This document shows, one piece after another, positions 46,704 through 57,700 of a stretch of DNA of 64,000 nucleotides. The notes under the pieces are model-generated. The model saw nothing but the letters and a program-made list of their open reading frames with translations, had not been told where the DNA came from and searched no databases. The DNA is from Verrucomicrobiales bacterium (lineage in GTDB: Bacteria; Verrucomicrobiota; Verrucomicrobiia; Verrucomicrobiales; DEV007): contig DUBC01000030.1 in assembly GCA_012960505.1 (NCBI GenBank), positions 205,806 to 269,805 on the forward strand, read 5' to 3'. The position numbers and the translations under genes are program-made. Position 1 is the first letter of the stretch; every line of letters begins with the position of its first letter.

Positions 46704-49700
46704 ATGAAAATTACACAGATTCACCTCGCTGTCCTCACTTCTATCACCTTGGCAATTCCGATCCTAGTCCACGCCAAGGACACGTCTAATGAAATCGGCT
46801 ACATCGAGACTTTTTCCCTCGCCGAGAACCGCGCAACTGCCCTCGCACAGCTGATTCCAGGAACTGAGGAATACTACTACTTTCATTCACTCCACCATCA
46901 GTCACTAGGCGATCTCGTCTCCGTCGAAAAATTACTCCCGCCGTGGGTGAAGCGTTACGGTCAGAGCGGTCTTTACCGTGAAATCCGCAACCGTCAAGCG
47001 CTACTCTCCTACTCCAACAACTCCAAGGCTTCCCTTGACTATCTCATTAAACATCTCGGTTTACGCTTCGATCATCAAAAAGAAGAGCTCAACAAGAAGC
47101 CAGCGCTGCCGATATCGCTCGATCCGAAACAGATTACCGGTGAAGCATTCCTTCAACGCGCCTTTTCAAGGCATAAGAACCTTGACGGTGTGGAAGAGCG
47201 CGGCCTTGACGGACTACTGCGCGACGAAGCGGACCTAGACACAATTCGACGTCGGCATCTTCTGAAACGCCTGACTCGTCCGGACTTTCAAAACCTTGTC
47301 GCCCTAATTAATGCCGATATGAAGACCAAAGAGTCACGCGGATTCGGTGAGTTCAACATTCACCGGTCCCTTCTTCCAGAACAGCTAGAACAACTTTTAA
47401 AGCTTCAGCCCGAACTGATTCGCAACCCAAATTATATCCATGCGGTAGTGAATAAACTGAGGCCAAGTGCAGACATCGATTGGCCAAACGACCCTGCGGA
47501 AAAAAGTGCTTACCTGACCCGCGTTTGGGATTTTGTAAAGAGTCTTAGCCCCACGTTTAACACCCTCAAGGCGCATTCACTTTATCAGATCCTCGATGAC
47601 CAGCGAGTTGCCGGTAAATACAACAAGGCACTGTTTCTCGAATACCTGAAACTTCCCCGTCGAATCGATTACGTCGAACCCAAGTATCTGAATGATCCCA
47701 ACCGCAATCGCGTGATCGCTGACCTCGGAACCGACTTCCGTGCCGTCACGGCATGTCGCACTGTCGGCAACGATGAGCCATTAGTTCGTGATTTCTTCAT
47801 GCACCTGTTCGTAGACGAGGAGAGTTGGAATAGTTACACTGATTACGTGCGTGAAAATTGGCTCAAACCGGTCTTCGCCGAAGCGAAGATTCTTGCTGGA
47901 GTGGGAGACCAAGAAAGGTGGTATTCGTTGATTCCACCGACGGCTTACGAGGCTCTGAAAGAGCGCGTCGACCTGCAGTTTGTGAGGCACAACCCCCGCA
48001 CCTTTGCAGCTAAAGACCCCGTCTCAATCGAAATCGAGATCAAGAACGTGCGCCAGTTAATCGTAAAAGTTTATGAGGTCAACGCACTCAACTACTACCT
48101 CCAGGAAGGGCGAGAGGTGAACACTGACCTAGAGCTCGACGGCCTCGTCGCTAATTCCGAAAAACGCTACGAATACGCAACTGCTCCGCTGCGTCGTGTC
48201 CTGCGCAAGTTCGAGTTCCCAGAACTTGCCAACAAGCGTGGCGTGTGGGTGATCGAGCTTATCGGCAACGGCCGATCCAGCCGTGCTCTGATCCGCAAGG
48301 GTGGCCTGCAGTTTCTAGCGCGCCCAACCCCAGCAGGAACCAATTTTAAGATACTTAACGTTGATAATAAACCAGTAAAATCCCCTTCGGTCTGGATCGC
48401 AGGCCGCCAGTTCATGCCTGACAAAAAAGGTAATATTATCGTGCCCTATTCAACCGATCCGGGTCGCCAACCTGTAATTCTAGCCGATGGCAATTTTGCC
48501 GCTTTCGAATTCTATGCCATGCCGGCCGAGAGCTACGCACTGAGCGCCGGCTTTCATGTCGACGCCGAGACTCTCCTGCCCGGGCACACCACGTCGATTG
48601 CCGTGCGGCCCAACCTGACTCTCAATGGTGCGCCGACAACGATCGGCCTTCTTGAAGACACTGCCCTCACCATCATTTCAACCGACCACGACGGCATCAC
48701 TTCAACGCTCGAGCTGCCGTCCTTTCAACTCGCCGAAGACCGCGAATCAACCTGTAACTTTCGCGTTCCAGAACGCCTCAATAAGTTACAGGTGACACTC
48801 AGAGCCTCGGTGCAGAACATTAGCACTGGTAAGCGCCATCAGGTCGCAGCGTCGGCCTCATTCGAAGTGAACGGAATCAACCAAACCGAGCATGTGTGGT
48901 TGCCGTATTTGGCAAAGATTGGCGATAGCTACGTGCTAGAGTTACTCGGCAAAAACGGTGAACAGCTCACTGACATACCGGTCCGGCTATCATTCAAACA
49001 TCGCGACTACAAGGATCCCTATTCCGTTACTCTCAAGTCCGCTCCCAACGGCCAGGTTCAACTCAGTTCATTACCAAATATCGTTCATGTTTTCACTGAC
49101 AGCGTGCCCGGAGGACGCAGGGTTTGGCAGCTTGCTAAAGATTACGTCCAACTACCTGGCTCCCTGCACGGTATAGCAGGTTCCGAATTATCGGTCCCAT
49201 ATGCCGGTGCCGCGGCCAAAGTAACACGCTCCGATTTCGCATTGCTTGAGATTCGAAACGGCACTTACGCGTCTGATCAATTGCCAGCGTTAAGTATAAG
49301 TGGGGGCTTCATTAAGATCAAAGGCCTACGGGCCGGCGATTATCAGCTAGCTCTAAAGGAACAGAATAAAACGCTTGCGCTGCGGATCACCGACGGTGAG
49401 ATCGCTCACGGTTATGCTCTCGGCAAGCACCGACACCTGGAGACCAAGCGTGGCAACGACTTACAGATAATTAAAGTAGACCCCGGCAACAAAAAAACGC
49501 TCATTCAACTTGCCGGGGCCGGACCCTTCACTCGTGTTCACATCGTCGCAGGCCGTTACTTGCCGACCTTTCCGCTCCGCGATCACATCGGCATATTTCC
49601 TTATGCTGAGCCCTACCTGATCGCACGCGGAACCTCGACCTCACGCTACCTCAGCGGTCGTGACATAGGTGACGAATATCGCTACATCATAGAGCGACGC

Positions 49701-52700
49701 GGAACACAGAAATTTCCCGGCAACATGCTCTCCAGACCGGGGCTTATTTTGAACCCCTGGGCAATTCGCGACACAGAAACGAACACCGACCAAGCAAAGG
49801 ACGGACAGGAGTGGCAGCAGAGCGCATTAGATAAAAAGGCAGCACCGGCGCAGGCGCCAAAACCGGCCACTGCCGCCGGAAAAGCAGCTTTAGTCCGAGG
49901 CGGGGACGCCCAAGGCACAATCAGCTCCAGTTTCGACTTCCTAGCCGAAAGTGCGTCCGTTCTCTACAACCTGGTCCCTGACAAGAACGGCATCGTAAGC
50001 ATCGACACTGAGGATCTGGGTGACCGCCAATTCCTGCACATACTTGCCATGGACCCGCAGAATACCGTCTATCGCCAGCTCGCACTGCCCGAGCGGGGCA
50101 CCAAGGTGAGAGATCTGCGGCTGGCCACCGGACTTGACCCAAAAGGACATTTCTCCGAACAAAAGCAGACAACTGTGCTGCAAAAAGGCGAGCAACTCGA
50201 AATCGACGATGTGCGAACCGCAAAAATTGAGACCTACGAAAACCTGTCGAAAGTCTACAATTACCTCACAGCGCTCAATGCCGACCCTACCCTTGCAGAA
50301 TTCCGTTTCCTCGTCGATTGGGCAACTCTCAAGCCCGAAGAAAAACAAGAAAAATATTCCAAATATGCCTGTCACGAGTTGCATTTCTTCCTCAGCCGCC
50401 GCGACCCCGAATTCTTCGAAGAGGTGATCAAGCCTTACCTCGTCAGCAAGCGAGACAAAACCTTCATGGATCATTACCTGCTCGGCAATGAGCTTGGCAG
50501 TTACCTGCGCCCGTGGCAATACGGACACCTCAACGCCGTCGAGAGAATCCTTCTTGCAGGTTCGGTCGGCGGCAAAGAGCCGGCCAAGACCGCGCGTCAC
50601 CTCAGTGACATTCTGGATCTGCAACCACGCGACATCGGCCGTGAAAGTATCGTGTTCGATACCGCGGTCAAAGGAATGGCACTCTCGGCAGAAACAGAAT
50701 CAGTAACATCTACTCTACGGGACATAAAGAAGAAGAATGAGAGAAGGGAGGACGACACAGAGCAGGGACGTCTCGGTCAGCCCAAGACTCAAAATCAGGT
50801 CGGGGGAGCAGCATCAAATGGAAAAACAGCCCGCAAAAGAACCGCATCTAAGAACATGGAGTTAAAGGAAAAATACAAAGATTCCAGACGCTCTAACGAA
50901 AAGCTGAAAAAATTAGATACACTTGCAAAAGAAAACCAAGGCAGGGACATTGACCTCTTATACTCAAAAAACGGCGAAGGTGAAGACAAAGGAGGCCGCT
51001 TTGCATACTACGGAGAGCTTTCCGAAATGAACGATCGTTCCAAGACGACGAGGCTGTTCCGGCAACTTGAGAAAACCAAAGAATACGCAGAGAACAATTA
51101 TTATCATCGCCGCATCACCGACCAGGGAGCTTTGCTCATCACGGCTAACTCTTTCTGGAAAGACTACGCTGAACACATCGCTAAAGGTGCCGGAAAGTCA
51201 TTCCTCAGTCCCAATTTCGGGCACGCTTCGAACAACTTCACCGAAGCCGTCTTCGCCCTGACCGTTCTCGACCTGCCCTTCGCTGCCGATCAGCCCGAGG
51301 CCGTGGCCGGTGCAGTCAAGGACAAGGAATCTCTGTCCGTAACGATCAAGGCTCAAGGCCCAACGATCGCTTTTCACCGCGAGATTAAAACTGCCCCGAT
51401 CAGCGACGAACGCTCACCGCTGCTCGTCGCACAGAACTACTTCCGCTTAAGTGAACGCTACGAGACACGGGCCGGCGAGCGGCATGACAAGTTCGTCCGT
51501 GACGAGTTCCTCACCGGAGTTGTATACGGAACACAGATCGCCGTAACCAACCCAACCTCTGCCCGACAGAAACTCGACACACTGACACAAGTTCCCGCAG
51601 GATCAATTCCCTGCTCACGCTCAAAATACACCTCCGGCCAACACCTCTCAATCGAACCCTACGCGACCCAGACACTCGATCTCTACTTCTACTTCCCCGG
51701 ACCTTCCCGCGAAAAGTCTTTCGGTGTCTTCCCCGCACACGCCGCGAAGAACGAGGCCATCGTGGCCTGGGCCGAGGGACTGAACTTCAAAGTCGTCCGC
51801 CAGGCCACCAAGATAGATACCGGCAGCTGGGACTACATTAGCCAACACGCCAGTCCCAAGGTCGTACTTGAATTCCTCCAGCAGAACAACCTGCTCGCAG
51901 TTGATCTCAACCGTATTGCCTGGAGAATGCGCGACGCGGACTTCTTTAAGGCTGTCCTTAGCTTGCTGGAAAATCGTCACGTTTATCAGGGAACGCTCTA
52001 CAGTTACGGACTGCATCATAATGTCGTGACTCCGGCTCACCAGTTCCTCGCTCACCAGAACGGTTTTCTACAAAGCAGCGGACTGCACCTGGAAACTGAA
52101 CTGGTCACCATCAATCCTGTTGATCGTCACCTCTACGAACATCTCGAGTATGCGCCGTTGGTCAATGCCCGCGCCCACTCACTCGGCAAGGGGCGAAAGA
52201 TCCTCAACAATGCTTTCCGCGCTCAGTATCAACTCTTTCTTAAGGTCCTCAGTTACAAGAAGGGCCTTGACGCTGAAGATCGCCTCGCTCTCTCCTACTA
52301 CCTGTTCCTGCAGGACCGGATCGAAGAATCATTGAATTGGTTCGACACAATCGACCGGTCAACCGTCGTCGAGAAACTTCAATATGACTACCTGAGCTGT
52401 TATGCCGCCTTCTACGAAGGGAATCCAGAAGCCGCCAAGAAGACGGCTGAAGTTTACACCGAACACCGCGTCCCGCGCTGGCGCGACCGCTTCGGCGAAG
52501 TTATCGCCCACGCCAAACAGATCACCGGCGCAGCAACGGTGGCCGAGGTTAAGCCGGGGGAAGATACCGAGAACCAGCGCGAGAAGGAACACGAGCTTAT
52601 CGCCGCAGGGGAGCCTGTGGTCGATCTCAAAGTCGAAGGGGGCGAAGTAAAGGTGAACTACCGCAACGTCACTGACGCAACGGTGAATTATTACACTATG

Positions 52701-53186
52701 GATCTCGAATTTTTGTTCAGCACTAAGCCTTTCCTTTCCGGAGGAAGCGCCCGCTTCAGCATCATCAAGCCCAATCACAGCGTGAATCTTAAATTACCAA
52801 AAGACAAAGACACACACTCATTTACCTTGCCCAAAGAATTTTCCGACCAGAACGTTCTTGTCGAAATCGTCGCTGGCGGCAATAGAGCAGCGCAGCCCTA
52901 TTTTGCCAATACACTCAAGGTAACTGTGGCTGAAAATTACGGCAGGATCGAGGTAAGGGAAGCAAAATCTGGAAAGCCCGTTCCGCGCGCTTACGTCAAA
53001 GTTTACTCTCGCAACGGAGCAGGCGTGCCGGTCTTTTACAAAGACGGCTACACCGACTTACGTGGCAAGTTCGACTACACCAGCCTCAGCACCAGCGCTC
53101 TCGAGGGAACTAATCGGTTCGCTCTTTTGGTCATGAGCGAAGACCACGGTTCACTAGTCAAGGAGGCTGCACCTCCGGTCCGCTAG
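46704..53186 (+). CDS. Giant secreted protein of uncertain family (alpha-2-macroglobulin-like beta-sandwich features)
   Basis: 2160 residues; signal peptide residues 1-24 (ending LVHA). The N-terminal 400 residues are helical and repeat-like. From about 440, PVSIEIEIKNVRQLIVKVYEVN and later GVWVIELIGNGRSSRALIRKG resemble the first macroglobulin domains of bacterial alpha-2-macroglobulin proteins, with further beta-sandwich segments to about 1000. No thioester motif (CGEQ) is present. An Ala/Pro-rich linker lies at about 1045-1065 and a very charged Lys/Glu/Arg-rich region at about 1332-1452. Near 1900-1960 there is a TPR-like stretch (YDYLSCYAAFYEGNPEAAKKTAEVY). The C-terminal 80 residues look like a carboxypeptidase-regulatory-type domain (GKPVPRAYVKVYSRNG; GYTDLRGKFDYTSLST). 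Base use is even across the gene. I do not recognise the family as a whole and assign no function. Confidence 0.7.
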   Translation: MKITQIHLAVLTSITLAIPILVHAKDTSNEIGYIETFSLAENRATALAQLIPGTEEYYYFHSLHHQSLGDLVSVEKLLPPWVKRYGQSGLYREIRNRQALLSYSNNSKASLDYLIKHLGLRFDHQKEELNKKPALPISLDPKQITGEAFLQRAFSRHKNLDGVEERGLDGLLRDEADLDTIRRRHLLKRLTRPDFQNLVALINADMKTKESRGFGEFNIHRSLLPEQLEQLLKLQPELIRNPNYIHAVVNKLRPSADIDWPNDPAEKSAYLTRVWDFVKSLSPTFNTLKAHSLYQILDDQRVAGKYNKALFLEYLKLPRRIDYVEPKYLNDPNRNRVIADLGTDFRAVTACRTVGNDEPLVRDFFMHLFVDEESWNSYTDYVRENWLKPVFAEAKILAGVGDQERWYSLIPPTAYEALKERVDLQFVRHNPRTFAAKDPVSIEIEIKNVRQLIVKVYEVNALNYYLQEGREVNTDLELDGLVANSEKRYEYATAPLRRVLRKFEFPELANKRGVWVIELIGNGRSSRALIRKGGLQFLARPTPAGTNFKILNVDNKPVKSPSVWIAGRQFMPDKKGNIIVPYSTDPGRQPVILADGNFAAFEFYAMPAESYALSAGFHVDAETLLPGHTTSIAVRPNLTLNGAPTTIGLLEDTALTIISTDHDGITSTLELPSFQLAEDRESTCNFRVPERLNKLQVTLRASVQNISTGKRHQVAASASFEVNGINQTEHVWLPYLAKIGDSYVLELLGKNGEQLTDIPVRLSFKHRDYKDPYSVTLKSAPNGQVQLSSLPNIVHVFTDSVPGGRRVWQLAKDYVQLPGSLHGIAGSELSVPYAGAAAKVTRSDFALLEIRNGTYASDQLPALSISGGFIKIKGLRAGDYQLALKEQNKTLALRITDGEIAHGYALGKHRHLETKRGNDLQIIKVDPGNKKTLIQLAGAGPFTRVHIVAGRYLPTFPLRDHIGIFPYAEPYLIARGTSTSRYLSGRDIGDEYRYIIERRGTQKFPGNMLSRPGLILNPWAIRDTETNTDQAKDGQEWQQSALDKKAAPAQAPKPATAAGKAALVRGGDAQGTISSSFDFLAESASVLYNLVPDKNGIVSIDTEDLGDRQFLHILAMDPQNTVYRQLALPERGTKVRDLRLATGLDPKGHFSEQKQTTVLQKGEQLEIDDVRTAKIETYENLSKVYNYLTALNADPTLAEFRFLVDWATLKPEEKQEKYSKYACHELHFFLSRRDPEFFEEVIKPYLVSKRDKTFMDHYLLGNELGSYLRPWQYGHLNAVERILLAGSVGGKEPAKTARHLSDILDLQPRDIGRESIVFDTAVKGMALSAETESVTSTLRDIKKKNERREDDTEQGRLGQPKTQNQVGGAASNGKTARKRTASKNMELKEKYKDSRRSNEKLKKLDTLAKENQGRDIDLLYSKNGEGEDKGGRFAYYGELSEMNDRSKTTRLFRQLEKTKEYAENNYYHRRITDQGALLITANSFWKDYAEHIAKGAGKSFLSPNFGHASNNFTEAVFALTVLDLPFAADQPEAVAGAVKDKESLSVTIKAQGPTIAFHREIKTAPISDERSPLLVAQNYFRLSERYETRAGERHDKFVRDEFLTGVVYGTQIAVTNPTSARQKLDTLTQVPAGSIPCSRSKYTSGQHLSIEPYATQTLDLYFYFPGPSREKSFGVFPAHAAKNEAIVAWAEGLNFKVVRQATKIDTGSWDYISQHASPKVVLEFLQQNNLLAVDLNRIAWRMRDADFFKAVLSLLENRHVYQGTLYSYGLHHNVVTPAHQFLAHQNGFLQSSGLHLETELVTINPVDRHLYEHLEYAPLVNARAHSLGKGRKILNNAFRAQYQLFLKVLSYKKGLDAEDRLALSYYLFLQDRIEESLNWFDTIDRSTVVEKLQYDYLSCYAAFYEGNPEAAKKTAEVYTEHRVPRWRDRFGEVIAHAKQITGAATVAEVKPGEDTENQREKEHELIAAGEPVVDLKVEGGEVKVNYRNVTDATVNYYTMDLEFLFSTKPFLSGGSARFSIIKPNHSVNLKLPKDKDTHSFTLPKEFSDQNVLVEIVAGGNRAAQPYFANTLKVTVAENYGRIEVREAKSGKPVPRAYVKVYSRNGAGVPVFYKDGYTDLRGKFDYTSLSTSALEGTNRFALLVMSEDHGSLVKEAAPPVR

Positions 53187-53514
53187 TCCACCCACTTCCA
53201 ATTCTCCATCACAACCGTCATCACTTCCCCTTAATCACCGCCGCCTTAATCAGCTCCACGGGCTTCAATAACTTCTTCACTCTGCGGTGCGAACTTCTTG
53301 AGCTTCTGGTAGACTTTCCCGGCGGCGGGCGGAGCGGGAATGGAGGGGGTTCGGTATAGGTGATCGCAAACATGAATGCGTTTCCTGTAGTGCGGTACAG
53401 CTTCGGCTAATGGTTGCCGCTTATGTGTGTACGAACATAGTTTTTCGACACTAAGGGGTCCAGACTTCAAAGTGTTTGAAAATTCTCAAGTTGGTGTAGG
53501 CTTACGAACCCGCC
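53187..53514. other. 328-base intergenic stretch with gene-tail remnant
   Basis: No intact gene. On the minus strand two overlapping frames read as a Lys-rich protein end: one (stop at about 53225) gives RRVKKLLKPVELIKAAVIKGK in part, the other gives FAPQSEEVIEARGAD, as if a frameshift separates an old C-terminus. The 27-base motif at 53327-53353 recurs at 54478-54504. Confidence 0.4.
53327..53353. repeat. 27-base repeat, copy 1
   Basis: gggcggagcgggaatgga followed by gggggttcg; it differs by one base from 54478-54504. Both copies are between genes. Confidence 0.55.
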
Positions 53515-54324
53515 ATGAAAATCAACACGAAACTAGCTGTCCTGTTCACCACCCTATATCTCCCCGCAGCGGCAATTGCTCAGAGTTCGCCTGAAGTGAA
53601 GGTCGCCGGGATTCGTGTGATCAACGAGATCGTTGGGGATGATAACGACAAGCTAGTGCCATTCAATACATTCGAAAAAGGCACCGAGCTAGCGCTGTTG
53701 ATCGAAGCTGGCGGCGCCTCTATCATCAAAGTCGATGCCAAGGCATCGACGATCGATTCATTTACCGATGATGGCGGCAAAGACCTGATGGTGAAGGCGA
53801 AGGGATATAACCGGAACGGGTTTGGCTCGTTCCCGAAGGTCAGTAAAGACGGCAAGTCCGCGATGATTGAGATCAAAGGTGCGGCAGTGCCTAACGCGAA
53901 AGCCGGCAAGGTCATTGCCAAGGGCACGCTTGTAGTGTACACCGGCAGCAAAACGGAGAAGATAAAATCGCAGCCCTTCGAACCCAAGAAGGGCACGAAT
54001 TTGAAAGTGGGAGACATTGAACTGACGGTAACCAAGGCGGGCAAGCCCAGTTTTGGTAACGATCCACTCGAGCTAGAGTTCGAGACGAAAAACAAGGCGA
54101 TTACGATGGTCGCGGGTGTGAAGTTTTATGATGCGGCCGGCAAAGAGATCGAGTCCCACGGAACCGGCTCAAGCAGCATGGGATTCAATAAAAATTTCAC
54201 CTACGGCCAAAGCTACGGATTGAAAAAATCTGTGGCCGAAAAAGTGGTGTTGGAATTCGAGGTGTGGACGGATCTAGCGGAGAAGAAGATCCCGTTTTCC
54301 GTGGCTGCGGGGATTGGCGGGTAG
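53515..54324 (+). CDS. Secreted protein, unrecognised family
   Basis: 269 residues; signal peptide residues 1-22 (LAVLFTTLYLPAAAIAQ). The mature part is beta-rich with alternating Lys and Gly: VAGIRVINEIVGDDNDKLVPF at the start of the mature protein, then ELALLIEAGGASIIKVD, SKDGKSAMIEIKGA, LTVTKAGKPSFGNDPLELEF. Two similar halves of about 110 residues may be immunoglobulin-like domains. No catalytic motif or known domain is seen. The gene follows the 2160-residue protein gene in the same direction but with a 328-base gap holding remnants, so co-transcription is doubtful. Confidence 0.7.
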   Translation: MKINTKLAVLFTTLYLPAAAIAQSSPEVKVAGIRVINEIVGDDNDKLVPFNTFEKGTELALLIEAGGASIIKVDAKASTIDSFTDDGGKDLMVKAKGYNRNGFGSFPKVSKDGKSAMIEIKGAAVPNAKAGKVIAKGTLVVYTGSKTEKIKSQPFEPKKGTNLKVGDIELTVTKAGKPSFGNDPLELEFETKNKAITMVAGVKFYDAAGKEIESHGTGSSSMGFNKNFTYGQSYGLKKSVAEKVVLEFEVWTDLAEKKIPFSVAAGIGG

Positions 54325-54477
54325 ACTGATTGCTAAGAGGGTGGCAGGTTTAAAGCTCATCTCGCTCCTGATTCTGAGTGAATGAGCGACTAGTTGTAAG
54401 CCCCCTTTTTCCTGTAGCGTTTATCATTCTGATCTTATTGCTAGAAACTTTGATTTCGGGCGTCGGCTTCATAGGGC

Positions 54478-54504
54478 GGGCGGAGCGGGGATGGAGGGGG
54501 TTCG
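54478..54504. repeat. 27-base repeat, copy 2
   Basis: gggcggagcggggatgga followed by gggggttcg; one mismatch from the copy at 53327-53353, 1.15 kb to the left. It lies 15 bases before copy B of the dispersed repeat. Confidence 0.55.
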
Positions 54505-54519
54505 AGTCATCCCGCAACC

Positions 54520-54614
54520 CTAACACCACCACCCCACAGTGCACAAGGGCACAGGGGCGCGTGGCTCTTGGTTTATGGGGCTACTCACTCCCCACGATGC
54601 AGGTCGCGTGATTG
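54520..54614. repeat. Dispersed intergenic repeat, copy B
   Basis: About 95 bases. Shared blocks: aacaccaccaccccaca at the start, gcacaagggcaca, then tactcactcccc and gatgcaggtcgc at the end. The copies at 59184 and 62909 have all of these in the same order and spacing. It is 121 bases past the stop of the FG-GAP gene (minus strand). Confidence 0.8.
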
Positions 54615-54735
54615 GTGTTCGGGGACCACGCGGGCAAGGCACAAGAACCATGAACAGGCACGCAACTGCATACACCGGCTTAAGGCGCGGGGAGCTGGAG
54701 CAAATCATGTAGGCGGGCGGCACTGATCCCCAACA

Positions 54736-57700
54736 TCATTCCTGTGCTTTGCGGAAGAACATGGCGCCCCGCACGCGTAATTCGAGCAAACGCTCGTACC
54801 CGTCGCCGAACAGCGGTGGAAGCCCCGCCCAAGAGCCCGCCTCCAGCGAACTGCTGAACTCGTATCGGTGGGTGACCCCAGCTTCGGTCGGGATGACGAG
54901 GCCATAGGTCTCGGAGTCGATCAAAAAACCGAACGGAGCCGAGGAATTCTGCTCGTTGGGTGTTGGCGTGGTGACCACGAATGGGCCGCCTACTCCGGCG
55001 CGGACCAGGGCGGTGTCGGAGGCTAGGTGGCCGGTGTCCATCACCCCATCGACGATGGTCAGGGCTCCTGTCTCGGTCATTGAGATGAGATATAGGGGTT
55101 CGCCGTCGGCGTCGAGATTGAACGGGGCATGGAAGGGGCCGTCTTCGGGGTCTTTGTCGCAAAAGATGGTGAGGTATTCTCCTGGCGCGAGGACGTGGTC
55201 AGGGAAGGTGAAGGTGGGTACCTGATCTTCGCCCCAGATGCCTTGGACGAGCATGAGCCCACCCAGCGAGACCGGCGTGAAGCCGGTGTTGCGGATCTCG
55301 ACGTAATCGGGATACGAGCCACTTTCATCGGGGTGCGAGTGCCTGTTCGAGGCGACGATCTCGGAGATCTCAAGATGGGGAATCGGGTCGCTGGCTTTGA
55401 TCGTCAATAGGTTAGTGATTTCCTCAGGAGCGGTGGTGCCCGGGTTGTCCGGGACGTTTTTTAACTCGCCGCTAATGTCAAGCACCTCGATATAAAACTC
55501 GATCTCTTGGCCGTGCTCGGGAGCGGGGTGGACGAGGCCCGAGAACACCCGATCCTGAGGTCCCCCGTCCTCGTGCATTCCGTCGTCATATAAGATCGCC
55601 CTCTTAAACTCGGAGGCCGGATCGTCGAGTGGTCGCCACATCAGACAGAGGCTGACGATGATCGAGTCGTCGACACCGCGGACGTATGCGCGCATCAGCT
55701 GATCCGGCGCGAGGGTGTCCGGTTTGATCGCGATCATCTGAGCCCATGGAGCGACCGGACCGTTGTCGACGTTTTCGGAACCGGGGTCGGGGATGGCGTT
55801 GTATGCAAAGGCCTTGTCTCCGTCCGAATATCGGCAGTAAGAGACGTCGGGGAGCTGGGCCGGAAACTCGACGGAGTCGATCTCCGTCCCGGCCGCATCA
55901 AGCAAGCGTAAAGTGCCGCCCTCCGCAGGCAGTCGGTATCTGGTCCCGCTGCCGCGAGAGGCAAGGACGAGGAGATGTTTGCCGGGGTTGACCAATTCGG
56001 ATGAAAACTGCGACGACTTCACATTGCCGTTCGCCTTGATGAGTTCGAGCGACCAGCCGGAGAAGTCGATCTCAGTGGGGGAGCCGTTGTAGATTTCGAT
56101 CCAGTCCGATTTTTTGTTGGTGCCGGGCACCGTGAGTGTCTTGTTCAAGGCAAGTATTTCGTTGATCACCGGCTTCGGGAGCCCTTGGCGGGCGGTGGTG
56201 AGGGCCAGGGACGCCGGGGCGCCGTTGTTGCCGGGGCGTGAACTGAGAGCAGTCCATAGGACGTCGCCCGAGCCGACGAGGTCCGGTTGGCCGTCACCGT
56301 CCAAGTCGCCGGTTGCAAGAAATTCCCCGGCGGGGACGTCGACGGACACCGCGGCGGCTCGCAGGCCGTTGTCGCCGGTGGTGAGGATGGTGATGCAGGA
56401 GAGAATTTGGCAGGAGACCGCGACGTCCTGTTCTCCATCGTCGTCGAAGTCCGCCAGAGCGATGGAGGTCGCTGGGAAGATGGGAGATCCTTCGAGCGTC
56501 TGACTGACGGAGGAGAACTGCATCCCCTCCATGCCGGTGAGGACCATTATCCCGGAATCGCTGGAGGCGATCAGATCGAGGTGTCCGTCGTTATTGTGAT
56601 CCAGTAGTTTGAGATCTTGGCTCCAGCGGACTGCGAGGTGCGCGGCGGGGTGATAGTGATGGCGCAGGATGGTGTCCGTGCTCATGAGATCGCCCTCGTT
56701 CTCGATAATCACGATGTCGGTCTCGAAGCCGACCCCGGCAATGTCGATGTCGCCGTCCTTGTCGAAGTCGGCAGTGACGAGGTCGAGTGGTTCGTGGACC
56801 ATGTAGTGGTCATGCATGTAGGTGAATGAGCCGTCGCCCTGCCCCTTGAAGAAGACGATCCGGCAGTCGGCGTATCCGCTCGCTAGGTCGGTGGTCCCGT
56901 CGCCGTCGAAGTCGGCGGTGGTGATTGACAGCAGGCGCCCCCAGCGGGCTTCGGGGAGGTAATACGTGCTAGTTTTGCCGAAGCCACCTTTGCCGGTTCC
57001 GAGGCGAACGGAGATCGAACCGGGTTCCTTGATGTTCGAGGTCACGACATCCGTGATGCCGTCGTGGTTGATGTCGACGATCTCGGAGCCGTTGGGGATC
57101 TCTCCGATCTTATGGTGAGTGGCTGGGCCGAGGGAGCCGTCGGGTTCGGCGAGCCGGACGCTGATCTCCCAGGACGAACGGTGCGTCTGGATCACGTCAT
57201 CTCGACCGTCGTTGTTAAAGTCTTCGACCCGTAGCGAGGTCACCTCGCCGTCGGTGGGATAGATTTGGTCGAGTACGGAATAACCGGCGCGGCCGGGGAA
57301 CGTAATGAGTGTGCTGAGGTCAGAGGAGACTCGGTTGATCACCGCCAGGTCGGGGTATTCATCGCTATTGAAGTCGCCGATGACGAGTTCGCGTGGACTC
57401 TGACCAACGGGGGCCTCGGAATCGGGGACGAAGACGCCGCCGTCGTTTCGAAAGGTCATGACGCGGTCGAAGTTTCGCAGTACGACAGTAAGGTCGAGCC
57501 ATCCGTCGCGGTCGATATCAACCAGTTCAAGCGCGCGTGGCCCGCCGGGGACGGTGAGCACCTGGTGAACCGTGGGACTGAAACCGGTGTCGCTATTATC
57601 GCTTTGGTGGACATGGATCGTCCCCGCATCGCGCTGAGCCGTGATTAAGTCGATACTGGTGGAATTCGATGGATTGAGTACTGGGCCGACAACAAAGGAT

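Larger units (their letters stand above)
54325..54735. other. 411-base intergenic stretch with two repeats
   Basis: Contains no gene. The second copy of the 27-base repeat (54478-54504) is followed closely by copy B of the dispersed repeat (54520-54614). It separates the converging 269-residue protein gene and the FG-GAP gene. Confidence 0.6.

Noticed and set aside
49941..50624. 227-codon open frame on the minus strand inside the 2160-residue gene
   Set aside because: The plus-strand frame is continuous, has a signal peptide and even composition; the antisense frame has no family features.
46704..53186. Firm assignment of the giant protein to alpha-2-macroglobulins
   Set aside because: The thioester motif and the usual penicillin-binding protein neighbour are absent, and similarity is limited to beta-sandwich-like segments.
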